From G963708235 sp963708235 (lineage in GTDB: Bacteria > Actinomycetota > Acidimicrobiia > Spongiisociales > UBA5794), in the NCBI GenBank assembly GCA_963708235.1, contig OY970200.1, positions 1,488,001 through 1,552,000 of the forward strand: a DNA stretch of 64,000 nucleotides, given 5' to 3'. Below the pieces are notes generated by a model. The model saw only the letters and a list, made by a program, of their open reading frames with translations. It made no database searches and had not been told where the DNA came from. Both the position numbers and the translations under genes were made by a program. Positions within the stretch are counted from its first letter, which is position 1, and each line of letters opens with the position of its first letter. Positions 33,469 to 42,657 of the stretch are shown here, piece after piece.

Positions 33469-36090
33469 GTGAAGCGCCTCGTCCATCTCCTTGCCGCACT
33501 GGTGCGCCGTTCCCCCGTCCTCGTCCTCGTATCGGCGCTTGCGCTCACGCTGGTGTTCGGCATGTTCGCCGGGCAGGCCGAGCAGAGCTCCGGGAACGAA
33601 GGGTTCTCGCCCGACACCCCCGAGTTCCGGGCTCTCGACATCATCGCCGACTATTTCTCGGACAACTCGGAGGAGCCGGTCCAGATCGTCGTCGAAGGCG
33701 ACGACCTGATCACCGCCGCCGGGTTGCGGGACTACCTCGTCATCACCGAGGCGATCACCGGTAGCCGTGCCTCGGAACTGCTCAAGAACCGCCCCGGCGG
33801 CGACATCGTCGGGTACCTGGATCCGGTGGTCCAGGGTCTCCAGGCGCAGGCCGCCGAGACCGGAACCGACTTCGACACGCTCGTCGCCGAGATCGACGAT
33901 GCCACCGTCGAGCAGATCTTCGCCGAGGGCCTCGCCGCCCTCCCTCCCGATGTCTCCGAGCTGTTTGCGGGACTCTTCGGGACCAGCTCCGATCTGGACT
34001 CCGCCACCGCCACCACCGGGCTGATGGTGGCCTTCCTCAATGTCGGTGGGCTCGACGACCCGGACATGGTGCTGCTCCAGGAAATCGAAGTCGACATGGC
34101 GGAGGCGGTGACGAACGCCGATACCGAGGTGTCGGAGGCCACCGCCTTCTCGTTTGCGTTGCTCTTCGCCGACCAGGACGAGTTCGCCAGCGAGGTCGGG
34201 CGTTTGTTCGCCGCCGCCTTCCTGATCATCGTGCTCATCCTGATGTTCGTCTACTGGGTCACCCCGCGCGGCCGGATGACCCGCCGGTATGCGCTGCGCC
34301 GGGCGCTCGCCGACATGGGGCTCACCATGGTGGTCATCGTGATGTCGATCACCTGGATGAACGGTATCGGGGTGCTGCTCGGACCCAAATACGCCGGGTG
34401 GATCGGGAACTTCAACGAGATCCTCCAGATCATCCCGGTGCTGCTGATCGGTCTCGGGGTCGACTACGCCATCCACATGACCTCGCGCTATCGCGAGGAG
34501 CTCGGTCTCGGTGACAACGTCATCAACGCCGCCGGGCGCGCCACCAAGACCGTCGGTGTCGCCCTGGTGCTCGCCACCGCCACCACCTCGGTCGGCTTCC
34601 TGACCAACATCGTCAACCCGGTTACCGCCCTGCGCGACTTCGGGATCCTGGCCGCCGTCGGGATCATGTCGGCGTTCGTGCTGATGCTGACGGTGGTGCC
34701 CTCGGTGCGGGTGCTGCTCGACCGGCGCGCCGAGCGAGCCGAGCGGCTCCCCACCGAGGCCTTCGGGCACAACTCGGAGCGGGTGCTGCCCCGGCTGATG
34801 GGCGCCACCTCGGTGCTCGCCGAGCGGGTTCCCGCCGCCACCCTGTCGGTGGCGCTGCTGCTGGCGCTGCTCGGCGGGTGGGGGCTCACCCAGTTGGAGA
34901 CCACGTTCAGCTTCACCGACTTCCTCCCCGAGGACTCACCGCTGCTGGCCACCTACGACACCATCACCGAGGAGTTCGCCGGAGGCTTCGGTGAGGAGAC
35001 CTCGGTGATCATCGAGGGCGATGTCGCCACCCCGGCGGTCCACAACGCCGTGCTCGCCTCGTGGGCCAACATGTCCGACACCCCCAACGTCGTGCAGTTC
35101 GGGGGTCGTGCCGCCGCCGAATCCCCGATCTCGGTGATCGGCCAGTTGGTGACGCCACCGGACCAGGGCGGGACGCCGGAGCTGTACAACGCCGACTTCG
35201 CCAACTTCGCCGTCGCCGCCGGCCTGCAGCCCGATCTGTCGGTGCCGGATCACTCCGATGTCGAAGCAATCTATCGGGCGGCATTCGACGCCGCCCCCGA
35301 CGCAATGGCCCGCACCATTGCCGAGTCCAACGGCGCCTTCCGCTACCTCGACATCGGGGTGTCGACCCAGGCGGGGGAGCAGGGTGCCCTCCAACTCGGG
35401 ATCGACCTCGGTGAGGACTTCGCCCCGGTGGTCGATGTCGGTGCCACCGCCGTGGCCACCAACCAGAACATCGTCGGCGCCGGCGTGGTCCAGGCGCTCA
35501 ACGACTCGCAGGTGTCCTCGTTGGCGATCACCATCCTGGCGGCGATGGCGTTGCTGGTGATCACCTTCTGGATCGAATCCCGCCGTCCATTCCTCGGGGT
35601 GATCACCATTGCCCCGGTGGTGCTGATCGTCCTGTGGATCTTCGGGATCATGTCGGCCCGTGGCATCTCCTTCAACCCGGTGACGGCGATGATCGCCAAC
35701 CTGGCGATCGGTATCGGGGTGCCCTACACCATCCACATCACCCACCGCTTCCAGGAGGACCGTCTCCGCCACGCCACCACCGAAGAGGCGATCAAGTCGA
35801 CCGCCACCCATACCGGTGGGGCGCTGGCCGGCTCGGCCTTCACCACGGCTGCCGGGTTCGGGATCCTGATGACCTCGACGCTCAAGCCGTTCCAGCAGCT
35901 CGGCGAGGTGACGGCGTGGGCGATCCTGCTGTCGCTGGTCGCCAGCGTCCTGGTCCTGCCGTCGATGCTGGTCCTGTGGGATCGCTGGCACCGGCGGCGT
36001 GGCGAGTCGGCGGTTGACCGGGCGGCGGTTGCGGCCGCATTCGGTGACGACGACGGTCTGTCGGCCGGAACCGAGGGCGCCGGAGCATGA
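33469..36090 (+). CDS. MMPL/RND-superfamily transporter
   Basis: 873 residues in two homologous halves, each with one TM segment, a large extracytoplasmic loop and a cluster of five TM segments (12 TM in total). GLGVDYAIHMTSRYREELG and IGIGVPYTIHITHRFQEDRL are the paired TM4-like motifs of the sterol-sensing/MMPL family, and both contain the A-I-H/T-I-H signature. Such proteins export lipids or hydrophobic compounds using the proton gradient. GTG 33469 is chosen for its AGAGG site and a clean N-terminal helix. ATGA overlap with the next gene indicates an operon. Substrate unknown. Confidence 0.88.
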   Translation: MKRLVHLLAALVRRSPVLVLVSALALTLVFGMFAGQAEQSSGNEGFSPDTPEFRALDIIADYFSDNSEEPVQIVVEGDDLITAAGLRDYLVITEAITGSRASELLKNRPGGDIVGYLDPVVQGLQAQAAETGTDFDTLVAEIDDATVEQIFAEGLAALPPDVSELFAGLFGTSSDLDSATATTGLMVAFLNVGGLDDPDMVLLQEIEVDMAEAVTNADTEVSEATAFSFALLFADQDEFASEVGRLFAAAFLIIVLILMFVYWVTPRGRMTRRYALRRALADMGLTMVVIVMSITWMNGIGVLLGPKYAGWIGNFNEILQIIPVLLIGLGVDYAIHMTSRYREELGLGDNVINAAGRATKTVGVALVLATATTSVGFLTNIVNPVTALRDFGILAAVGIMSAFVLMLTVVPSVRVLLDRRAERAERLPTEAFGHNSERVLPRLMGATSVLAERVPAATLSVALLLALLGGWGLTQLETTFSFTDFLPEDSPLLATYDTITEEFAGGFGEETSVIIEGDVATPAVHNAVLASWANMSDTPNVVQFGGRAAAESPISVIGQLVTPPDQGGTPELYNADFANFAVAAGLQPDLSVPDHSDVEAIYRAAFDAAPDAMARTIAESNGAFRYLDIGVSTQAGEQGALQLGIDLGEDFAPVVDVGATAVATNQNIVGAGVVQALNDSQVSSLAITILAAMALLVITFWIESRRPFLGVITIAPVVLIVLWIFGIMSARGISFNPVTAMIANLAIGIGVPYTIHITHRFQEDRLRHATTEEAIKSTATHTGGALAGSAFTTAAGFGILMTSTLKPFQQLGEVTAWAILLSLVASVLVLPSMLVLWDRWHRRRGESAVDRAAVAAAFGDDDGLSAGTEGAGA

Positions 36091-36584
36091 GCCGCCAGTC
36101 ACGCCAGCGCGGGATCGAGATCCCCGAGGAGGTGGCGGCGGCCGCCGCCATCCCCGAAGATCTCGATGCCAACGTCCACGACGCCTACTCGGTCCCCAAC
36201 CCCGCACAGCGCCGCCAGGCGGCCCGGGTCTATGTGATCGGAGCCGGGCTGATCGCACTGGGGATCTGGGCCGGGCTTCCCAGCGGGATGTGGGTGATCG
36301 TCGGGCTGCTGCTGGCGATCGCCGGCTACTCGTTCCTCGCCGGTTGGGATCTCCAGATCCGGGAGGGGCGGGCGCTCGAGATCTCCAACCGTGCCATCGG
36401 GTTCCCGGTGGGTCACGCCTCGGCCAACCTCGGATTCCGGGGATGGAGGGGGCGACCCGTCTGGAACGTCCTGGTCTTCTCCGCCGACGAACCGCCCAGC
36501 CAGCGTGGACTGGTGCGGGTCGACGGGATCGACGGATCGGTCGTCGAGACCTATTCGGAAGCCGTGCCCCCCGAAGAGCGCTGA
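36087..36584 (+). CDS. Two-TM membrane protein coupled to the MMPL transporter
   Basis: 165 residues. After a polar N-terminus come two helices (VYVIGAGLIALGIWAGLP and MWVIVGLLLAIAGYSFLAGW), then a ~80-residue soluble domain containing GHASANLGFRGWRGRPVWNVLVFS. ATG 36087 overlaps the MMPL stop (ATGA). I do not recognise the family; coupling suggests an accessory subunit. The stop codon is part of the terminator stem that follows. Confidence 0.65.
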   Translation: MSRQSRQRGIEIPEEVAAAAAIPEDLDANVHDAYSVPNPAQRRQAARVYVIGAGLIALGIWAGLPSGMWVIVGLLLAIAGYSFLAGWDLQIREGRALEISNRAIGFPVGHASANLGFRGWRGRPVWNVLVFSADEPPSQRGLVRVDGIDGSVVETYSEAVPPEER

Positions 36585-36609
36585 GCCCGCATCTTGCGAT
36601 GCGGGCTCA
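36582..36609. terminator. Bidirectional terminator, 12-bp perfect stem
   Basis: TGAGCCCGCATC and GATGCGGGCTCA pair around a TTGC loop. It lies between the convergent MMPL operon and the citrate synthase gene and includes the stop codon of the former. Confidence 0.8.
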
Positions 36610-36639
36610 CTCGTTGCGGAAAGGGGCGGCGACCGGAGG

Positions 36640-37932
36640 TCAGCGGTCGCCGATGGCGACGAAGTCCCGCTCACCCTCGCCGATGTAGATCTGGCGGGGA
36701 CGTCCGATCTTGGTCAGCGGATCGTCGTGCATCTCTTTCCAGTTGGCGATCCAGCCGGGGAGCCGGCCGATGGCGAAGAGCACGGTGAACATCCGCACCG
36801 GGAACCCGAGCGCCCGGAAGATCAACCCCGAGTAGAAGTCGACGTTCGGGTAGAGATTCCGCGAGATGAAGTAGTCGTCGGAGAGGGCGACCTCCTCGAG
36901 CTGGTTGGCGATCTCCAACAGCGGATCGTCCTGACCTGCCCGATTGAGCACATCATCGGCGAACTTCTTGAGCAGCTTGGCCCGGGGGTCGTAGTTCTTG
37001 TAGATGCGGTGCCCGAAACCCATCAGCCGGAACGGATCGTTACGGTCCTTGGCCCGGGCGACGGCGGTCTCGACGGTCTCGTCCGGGTCGTCGTGGATCG
37101 CCTGCAGCATCTCGACGACCTCCTGGTTGGCGCCACCGTGGAGCGGACCCCACAGGGCGTTCATCCCGGCGGCCACCGAGGCGAAGAGGTTGGCCTGGCT
37201 GGAACCGACGAAGCGCACCGTCGCCGTCGAGCAGTTCTGTCCATGATCGGCGTGGAGGATCAACAGCACGTTGAGCGCCTTCACCACCACCGGATCGATG
37301 TCGGTCTCCTGGACGGGGAGGGCGAACATCATGTTGAGGAAGTTCTCGACGTAGCCCAGGTCGTTGCGGGGGTAGATGTAGGGCTGACCGATCGACTTCT
37401 TGTACGCCCATGCCGCCACCGTCGGCATCTTGGCGATGAGCCTGGTGGCGCTCTCGTTGACGGCGTCCCGGTCCTTGGGGTCGTAGTACGCCTCGTAGAA
37501 GGTCGAGATGGCGTTGGTGGCGGACGACAGGATCGCCATCGGATGGGCGCTGCGGGGGAAAGCGTCGAAGAACCGCTTGATCTCCTCGCTCAGCAGGGTG
37601 TGGCCGATGACCGACTTCCGCCACTCGTCGAGTTGGGGCTGGGTGGGGAGGTCACCGAAAAGGAGGAGGTAGGCGACTTCGAGAAACGAGCAGGACTCTG
37701 CAAGATCCTCGATGCGGTAGCCGCGGTGACGGAGGACGCCGTTGGCGCCGTCCACATAGGTGATGGCGCTCTTGGTGCCGGCGGTATTGGCGTAGCCGGG
37801 GTCGAATGTGACGAAACCTGTGTCCGACCGGAGCGAACTGATGTCGAGCCCCGGTGACCCGATGGTGGCGGGTACGACATCGAGGGGCTGCGTCCCGTCG
37901 TCGAAGTTCAAGGAAACGGTCTCGTCACTCAT
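36640..37932 (-). CDS. gltA: Citrate synthase
   Basis: 430 residues of the hexameric type II class. Catalytic residues appear in HADHGQN (His), LWGPLHGGAN (His) and GHRIYKNYDPRAK (Asp). HRGYRIEDLA and the N-terminal TYVDGANGVLRHRGY are typical. It condenses acetyl-CoA and oxaloacetate in the TCA cycle. The start is ATG 37932; a GAGAGGGG stretch ~12-19 nt upstream may act as ribosome-binding site. It is a single-gene unit on the minus strand inserted into an otherwise plus-strand housekeeping block. Confidence 0.96.
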   Translation of the reverse strand: MSDETVSLNFDDGTQPLDVVPATIGSPGLDISSLRSDTGFVTFDPGYANTAGTKSAITYVDGANGVLRHRGYRIEDLAESCSFLEVAYLLLFGDLPTQPQLDEWRKSVIGHTLLSEEIKRFFDAFPRSAHPMAILSSATNAISTFYEAYYDPKDRDAVNESATRLIAKMPTVAAWAYKKSIGQPYIYPRNDLGYVENFLNMMFALPVQETDIDPVVVKALNVLLILHADHGQNCSTATVRFVGSSQANLFASVAAGMNALWGPLHGGANQEVVEMLQAIHDDPDETVETAVARAKDRNDPFRLMGFGHRIYKNYDPRAKLLKKFADDVLNRAGQDDPLLEIANQLEEVALSDDYFISRNLYPNVDFYSGLIFRALGFPVRMFTVLFAIGRLPGWIANWKEMHDDPLTKIGRPRQIYIGEGERDFVAIGDR

Positions 37933-38070
37933 CGATAGCAGAGCCCCTCTCGGTATGCCGGCGGACCCGGTGTCCGGACGGCGCAGAGTGTAGCCAACGA
38001 GGACCAGGCTCCGACCGTGGTACCTTTCCCGCCCGAAGCAACCGTCGGCACATCGCCGGAAGGAGACGCG

Positions 38071-38664
38071 GTGCTCGACCTCCGTGGCCGTAGCCGCATT
38101 GCGCCAATCCTCGACCCCATCGCAGCCGGGCTTTCCCGAGCGAGACTCAGCCCCACCATGGTCACCATCACCGGACTGCTGGTGACCATCGCCGGGGCGG
38201 CGCTCATCGCCCCGGGGGAGTACGTCTGGGGTGCGCTGGTCGCCGCCGCCGGGTGTCTCCTCGACGCCCTCGACGGTCCTCTGGCCCGTCTGCAGCAGAA
38301 GGCCTCCGATCGTGGCGCCTTCATCGACACCATGTCCGACCGGTGTGGCGAGATCGCCATCTGGGCCGGGGTCACCTTCAGCGTCCGCGAGGACGAGACG
38401 GCGCTGATGCTGTGTCTGTTCGCCCTGGCGTTCTCGCTGCTGACCCCGTATGTCCGGGCCAAGGCGGAGAGCTGGAACGCCGAGGGTCGGGGGGGCTGGA
38501 TGGGCCGGGCGGAGCGGATGTTGCTGATCCTCGTCGGATTGTTCGTCTCCGGTCTGGTCGGTGGCACCCGGGTGCTGCTCCCGGTGCTGTGGGTGTTCGT
38601 GGTGCTCACCGGGGTCACAGTGCTGCAGCGAATCCGGCTCACCTGGCACCAACTCGACGCGTGA
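38071..38664 (+). CDS. pgsA: CDP-alcohol phosphatidyltransferase (phosphatidylinositol phosphate synthase-like)
   Basis: 197 residues, six TM helices. The diagnostic motif is complete: D65-x2-D68-G69-x2-A-R-x8-G82-x3-D86-x3-D90. Order with the next two genes (acyltransferase, PimA) equals the mycobacterial pgsA1-patA-pimA cluster, so the product is probably phosphatidylinositol phosphate from CDP-diacylglycerol and inositol phosphate. GTG 38071 has AGGAG 5 nt upstream. Its stop overlaps the next start (GTGA). Confidence 0.88.
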   Translation: MLDLRGRSRIAPILDPIAAGLSRARLSPTMVTITGLLVTIAGAALIAPGEYVWGALVAAAGCLLDALDGPLARLQQKASDRGAFIDTMSDRCGEIAIWAGVTFSVREDETALMLCLFALAFSLLTPYVRAKAESWNAEGRGGWMGRAERMLLILVGLFVSGLVGGTRVLLPVLWVFVVLTGVTVLQRIRLTWHQLDA

Positions 38665-39602
38665 GCGGACTCGGCGGCTATCTGGTCTACCGGTTGGCGG
38701 CCGCATGCATCGGTGTGCTCCCGGAGCCGGTGATGCGACGGAGCGGTGAGATCCTCGGCTGGTTGGCCTCGTTCGTCGCCCCCCGCCGTCTGCAACTGGT
38801 GCAACGCAACCTCGCCCGGGTCGTCGGCGAGGAGGCGGCCACCACCCGCCGCACCCGCGTGATGTTCGCCAGCTACGGCCGGTACTGGGCGGAGACCTTC
38901 TGGGTACGTCGCCGTCGTATCGCTTCGATCCTTGCCCACTCCCAGGTCGACAAACCGGAACGCGTCACCTCCGCCGCTGCCGCCGAGGGTGGGTTGATCC
39001 TGGCGCTGCCCCATCTCGGCAACTGGGAGGCCGCAGGCCCGGCAGCCGTCGACCTCGGGATCCCGGTGCTCGCCGCCGCCGAGGCGCTCTCCAACCAGCG
39101 GATCGTCGACTGGTTCGTCGAGGTGCGGCGTCGACTCGGTATCGACGTGGTGGTGGTGGGGAAGGACCGCACCGCCACCGCCCGGCTCCTCGAACACCTC
39201 CGGGCGGGAAAGACGGTTGCCCTCGTCGCCGATCGTGATCTCAGTGGTCGCGGGGTCCCGGTCGAACTGTTCGGGGAATGGACCACCCTGCCCGCCGGCC
39301 CGGTGGCGCTCGCCGACCGCACCGGCGCCACCATCCTGCCGGTGGGGTGCTACTTCAAGCGTGGACGCGGTCACGAGTTCGTGGTCGGGGAACCCGTGGT
39401 GATCCCTCCGGGCGACCATCGCGAGGAGCGCATCGCCGCCGGAACCCGCAACCTGGCCGTCGCCCTCGAGGCCATGATCCGGCGTGCGCCGGAGCAGTGG
39501 CACATGTTCTCGGTCAACTGGCCCTCGGACCGGGAGCGCCCTGCGGACGGGGGGCAACCTGCGGACGGAGGGCACCCTGCGGGCCGGGGGGAGGAGACAT
39601 AG
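38661..39602 (+). CDS. Lysophospholipid acyltransferase, PatA/HtrB-like
   Basis: 313 residues. LPHLGNWEAAGPAA carries the HxxxxE (H-x4-E type, LpxL/HtrB family) catalytic pair. DRDLSGRGVPVELFGEW and the later PVGCYFKRGRGHEF are family-typical. In actinobacteria the enzyme at this position acylates the mannose of phosphatidylinositol mannosides. GTG 38661 overlaps the pgsA stop. The C-terminus ends in three 18-bp tandem repeats (PADGGQ, PADGGH, PAGRG) at 39540-39593 that add nothing recognisable. Confidence 0.85.
   Translation: MSGLGGYLVYRLAAACIGVLPEPVMRRSGEILGWLASFVAPRRLQLVQRNLARVVGEEAATTRRTRVMFASYGRYWAETFWVRRRRIASILAHSQVDKPERVTSAAAAEGGLILALPHLGNWEAAGPAAVDLGIPVLAAAEALSNQRIVDWFVEVRRRLGIDVVVVGKDRTATARLLEHLRAGKTVALVADRDLSGRGVPVELFGEWTTLPAGPVALADRTGATILPVGCYFKRGRGHEFVVGEPVVIPPGDHREERIAAGTRNLAVALEAMIRRAPEQWHMFSVNWPSDRERPADGGQPADGGHPAGRGEET
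39540..39593 (+). repeat. Three 18-bp tandem repeats at the 3' end of the acyltransferase gene
   Basis: cctgcggacggggggcaa and two variant copies. It is coding, and supplies a hydrophilic tail. Confidence 0.7.
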
Positions 39603-40669
39603 TGCGGGTTGCCCTGGTGTGTCCCTATGACCTCGGTCGACCCGGCGGGGTCCAGGACCAGGTGCTCAAACTGGCGACCTGGCTCGCTGACGACGGTCAC
39701 CATGCGGTGGTGGTGGCCCCCGGAACCGAGGTTCCCGAAGGGCTCGATCCCGACCACGCCGAAATGCTCGGCCGCAGCGTGCTGGTGCGCGCCAACCGCT
39801 CGGCGGCGCCGATCGCCGTGAGCCCACGTACCGTCGCCTCCGTCCGTCAGGCGGTGAAGACCCACCGGGTCGAGGTGGTGCACATCCACGAGCCGTTCAT
39901 GCCCGTCGTCGGCCCGGCGGCGCTGATGGGTCTGGATCTCCCCAAGGTCGCCACCTTCCATTCCGACCCGTCGACGTTGATACGTCGCACCTACCGGCTG
40001 GCGGCGCCGCTGGTGGCCCGGATGCTGCGAGGTGCCGGGACGGTCACCGCCGTATCGCCGGTGGCGGCTTCGGCGCTCCGCGGGGTTGCGGTGTCGATCG
40101 TTCCCAACGGGCTCGATGTGGATGCCTACCGCCGCGTGGAGACCGAGCGGCGCCCGCACCGGGTGGTGTTCGTCGGACGTGACGAACCACGCAAGGGTCT
40201 CACCGATCTGCTCACGGCGTGGCCCCAGGTCCGTCGGCGGATCCCGGACGCCGAACTGCTGGTGGTGGGGACGACTGCCCCGGCCACCGGGAGCCCGGTC
40301 GGGGTCCGCTTCCTGGGCCGGGTCTCCGAGCACGACAAGCGCATGGCGCTCGCCGGATCGGCGGTGTTGTGCGCCCCCAACACCGGGGGGGAGAGCTTCG
40401 GGATCATCCTGGTCGAGGCGATGGCGGCCGGCTGTGTCGTGGTCGCCACCGGACTACCCGGGTTCGTCCATGTGCTCGGCGACGCCGGGGAGTTCGTGGC
40501 GCCCGGGGATCCCGACGGGTTGGCCGCCCGTCTCGGGGATGTGCTGATCGACGGGGAGCACCACGCCATACTGGCGGACCGATCCGCCATCCGTGTCGGC
40601 GAGTTCGACCGCAGGGTCGTCCTCGACGGTTATCTCGCCGCCTACGAACGGGCTGCCGCCGGAGGGTGA
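39602..40669 (+). CDS. pimA: GT4 phosphatidylinositol mannosyltransferase, PimA-like
   Basis: 355 residues, GT-B fold of family GT4. The N-terminal loop (VCPYDLGRPGGVQDQVLKLA) matches the PimA GGxQ acceptor loop. VVHIHEPFMP, VATFHSDPS, VVFVGRDEPRKGLTDLL and NTGGESFGIILVEAMAAGCVVVATGLPG (donor-binding E-x7-E) follow. It transfers mannose from GDP-mannose to phosphatidylinositol at the inner membrane face. GTG 39602 overlaps the acyltransferase stop by 1 bp and has GGAGG upstream. Third gene of the PIM operon. Confidence 0.9.
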   Translation: MRVALVCPYDLGRPGGVQDQVLKLATWLADDGHHAVVVAPGTEVPEGLDPDHAEMLGRSVLVRANRSAAPIAVSPRTVASVRQAVKTHRVEVVHIHEPFMPVVGPAALMGLDLPKVATFHSDPSTLIRRTYRLAAPLVARMLRGAGTVTAVSPVAASALRGVAVSIVPNGLDVDAYRRVETERRPHRVVFVGRDEPRKGLTDLLTAWPQVRRRIPDAELLVVGTTAPATGSPVGVRFLGRVSEHDKRMALAGSAVLCAPNTGGESFGIILVEAMAAGCVVVATGLPGFVHVLGDAGEFVAPGDPDGLAARLGDVLIDGEHHAILADRSAIRVGEFDRRVVLDGYLAAYERAAAGG

Positions 40670-40742
40670 TCCGCCGCTCCCCGACGTTCCCACGTCGCAT
40701 CGAGCCCGGCGGCAGGTCGGTGTCCGTGGAGGTGCGGGTCGG

Positions 40743-40748
40743 TACAAT
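40743..40748 (+). promoter_or_regulatory. -10 box TACAAT; leaderless GTG at 40756
   Basis: Near-consensus hexamer 7 nt before GTG 40756 of the enoyl-CoA hydratase gene. Confidence 0.5.
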
Positions 40749-40755
40749 CCGGGTG

Positions 40756-41586
40756 GTGAACACCATCTTGCGCCAACGTGGTCCGGTTGCAACGGTCGTC
40801 CTCGACCGACCGGAACGACGCAACGCCCTCAGTGCGGAACTGATGAGCGAGATCGAGGGGGTGCTCACCGGCCTGGGCGAGAATTCCGAGATCCAGGTGG
40901 TGGTGATCGCCGGAAACGGTCCGGCGTTCTCCGCCGGTCATGATCTGCGCGAGATGGTCGACGCCGAACCCGCATTCCACGATGCCCTCTTCGCCGGGTG
41001 TGTGTCGATGATGCAGACCATCCACCGGATCCCGCAGCCGGTGATCGCCAGGGTGCACGGACCGGCCACTGCCGCCGGGTGCCAGCTGGTCGCCGCCTGT
41101 GACTTGGCGGTCGCCGCCGAGGATGCCTGGTTTGCGACACCCGGAGTCAACATCGGGCTCTTCTGTTCGACCCCCATGGTGCCGCTGACCCGGGCGGTGG
41201 GCCGGAAGCGCGCCATGGAGATGCTGCTCACCGGCCAACCGGTGGATGCCGCCACCGCAGCGGCCTGGGGACTGATCAACCGTGCCGTCCCCGCCGATGA
41301 GCTCGATGACGAGATCGACGGGTTGGTGGAGCGGATCACCGCCTCGAGCCGGCGGGTGGTGGCGCTCGGCAAGCAGGCGTTCTACCGGCAGATCGACATG
41401 GCCGAGGAGGACGCCTACGAATATGCGGCCGATGTGATGACCGGCAACGCCCAACTCCCCGACGCCCACGAGGGCATCGGCGCCTTTCTCGACAAACGTG
41501 CGCCGCAATGGCCGGCGTCGCACCCGGCTACGTCCGGCGCCCAGGGTATGTCCGGCGAATCGGGTTCCCCCCACACCGGTCGTTGA
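40756..41586 (+). CDS. Enoyl-CoA hydratase/isomerase family protein
   Basis: 276 residues of the crotonase fold. ILRQRGPVATVVLDRPERRNALS opens the fold, AGNGPAFSAGHDLREM gives the oxyanion-hole region, HGPATAAGCQLVAACDLAVAAEDAWFATPGVNIGLF the active-site segment, and AWGLINRAV the C-terminal signature. The glutamates typical of hydratases are not obvious in the second segment, so an isomerase or other crotonase activity is possible. The start is taken as GTG 40756 on promoter evidence; GTGs at 40720-40753 are alternatives. Confidence 0.82.
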   Translation: MNTILRQRGPVATVVLDRPERRNALSAELMSEIEGVLTGLGENSEIQVVVIAGNGPAFSAGHDLREMVDAEPAFHDALFAGCVSMMQTIHRIPQPVIARVHGPATAAGCQLVAACDLAVAAEDAWFATPGVNIGLFCSTPMVPLTRAVGRKRAMEMLLTGQPVDAATAAAWGLINRAVPADELDDEIDGLVERITASSRRVVALGKQAFYRQIDMAEEDAYEYAADVMTGNAQLPDAHEGIGAFLDKRAPQWPASHPATSGAQGMSGESGSPHTGR

Positions 41587-41661
41587 TTCGGGTGACGCCG
41601 TCCCGCCCGGCGGCACCGCGGGCTGTGGCCCGGTCGCTGCCTCGGGTCGCCGAATCACCGG

Positions 41662-41667
41662 TAGACT
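41662..41667 (+). promoter_or_regulatory. -10 box TAGACT upstream of pdxS
   Basis: Gives a leader of ~25 nt containing the AGGAG site of pdxS. Confidence 0.4.
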
Positions 41668-41698
41668 TTACGTTTTCGGGCCGAAAGCAGGAGATCAC

Positions 41699-42654
41699 AT
41701 GTCTGACGCACCGCAGGTCCAGGGAGCCCCGGCTCATGACAACCCGGCCGGAGGGAACCCCGTCGCAGGGGACCGGGCCCAGCGCGGGACCGACCTCGTC
41801 AAGCGCGGTCTTGCCGAGATGCTCAAGGGTGGCGTCATCATGGACGTCGTCAACGCCGAGCAGGCCAAGATCGCCGAGGAGGCAGGTGCGGTTGCGGTGA
41901 TGGCGCTGGAACGGGTCCCGGCGGACATCCGCGCCGCCGGGGGGGTGGCCCGGATGGCCGACCCCACCAGGGTCCAGGAGATCATCGATGCGGTGTCGAT
42001 CCCGGTGATGGCCAAGGCCCGGATCGGTCACATCGTCGAGGCGCAGATCCTGCAGTCGCTCGGGGTCGACTACATCGACGAGAGCGAGGTGCTCACCCCG
42101 GTCGACGACCACCACATCGACAAGTGGGGGTTCACCGTTCCGTTCATCTGCGGCGCCAAGATCTCGGTGAGGCATTGCGCCGGATCGGCGAAGGCGCCGC
42201 CATGATCCGCACCAAGGGTGAGCCCGGCACCGGCAACGTGGTGGAGGCGGTCCGGCACATGCGCACCGTCAATGCCCAGATCCGACGTCTCACCACGCTC
42301 GACGACGGCGAGATGATGAACGCCGCCAAGGAACTCGGCGCTCCCTACCCGCTGGTCAGGGAGGTCGCCGCCTCCGGTCGGCTCCCGGTGGTCAACTTCG
42401 CCGCCGGCGGCATCGCCACACCGGCCGATGCCGCCCTGATGATGCAACTCGGGTGCGACGGGGTGTTTGTCGGGTCGGGGATCTTCAAGTCAGGTGACCC
42501 GGCCGAGCGTGCCCGTGCCATCGTCGAGGCGACGACGTTCTACGACGATCCGGAGAAGATCGCCAAGGTGTCGCGCAATCTGGGCGAGGCCATGGTCGGG
42601 ATCAACATCGATGCCCTCACCCCGGCCGACCGGATGCAGGATCGGAGTCTCTGA
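41699..42654 (+). pseudogene. pdxS: Pyridoxal 5'-phosphate synthase subunit PdxS, frameshifted at 42160
   Basis: ATG 41699 has AGGAG 6 nt upstream. The first frame encodes the N-terminal two-thirds of PdxS (KRGLAEMLKGGVIMDVVNAEQAKIAEEAGAVAVMALERVPADIR, then GVDYIDESEVLTPVDDHHIDKW). After FICGAK it goes out of frame. The next frame continues perfectly with DLGEALRRIGEGAAMIRTKGEPGTGNVVEAVRHMR to 42654. Inserting one G after 42160 (aag-atc to aag-gat-ctc) restores a 318-residue protein. PdxS makes PLP from ribose 5-phosphate and triose phosphate with ammonia from PdxT. It is probably a sequencing error, since pdxT next door is intact. Confidence 0.9.
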
Positions 42655-42657
42655 AAG

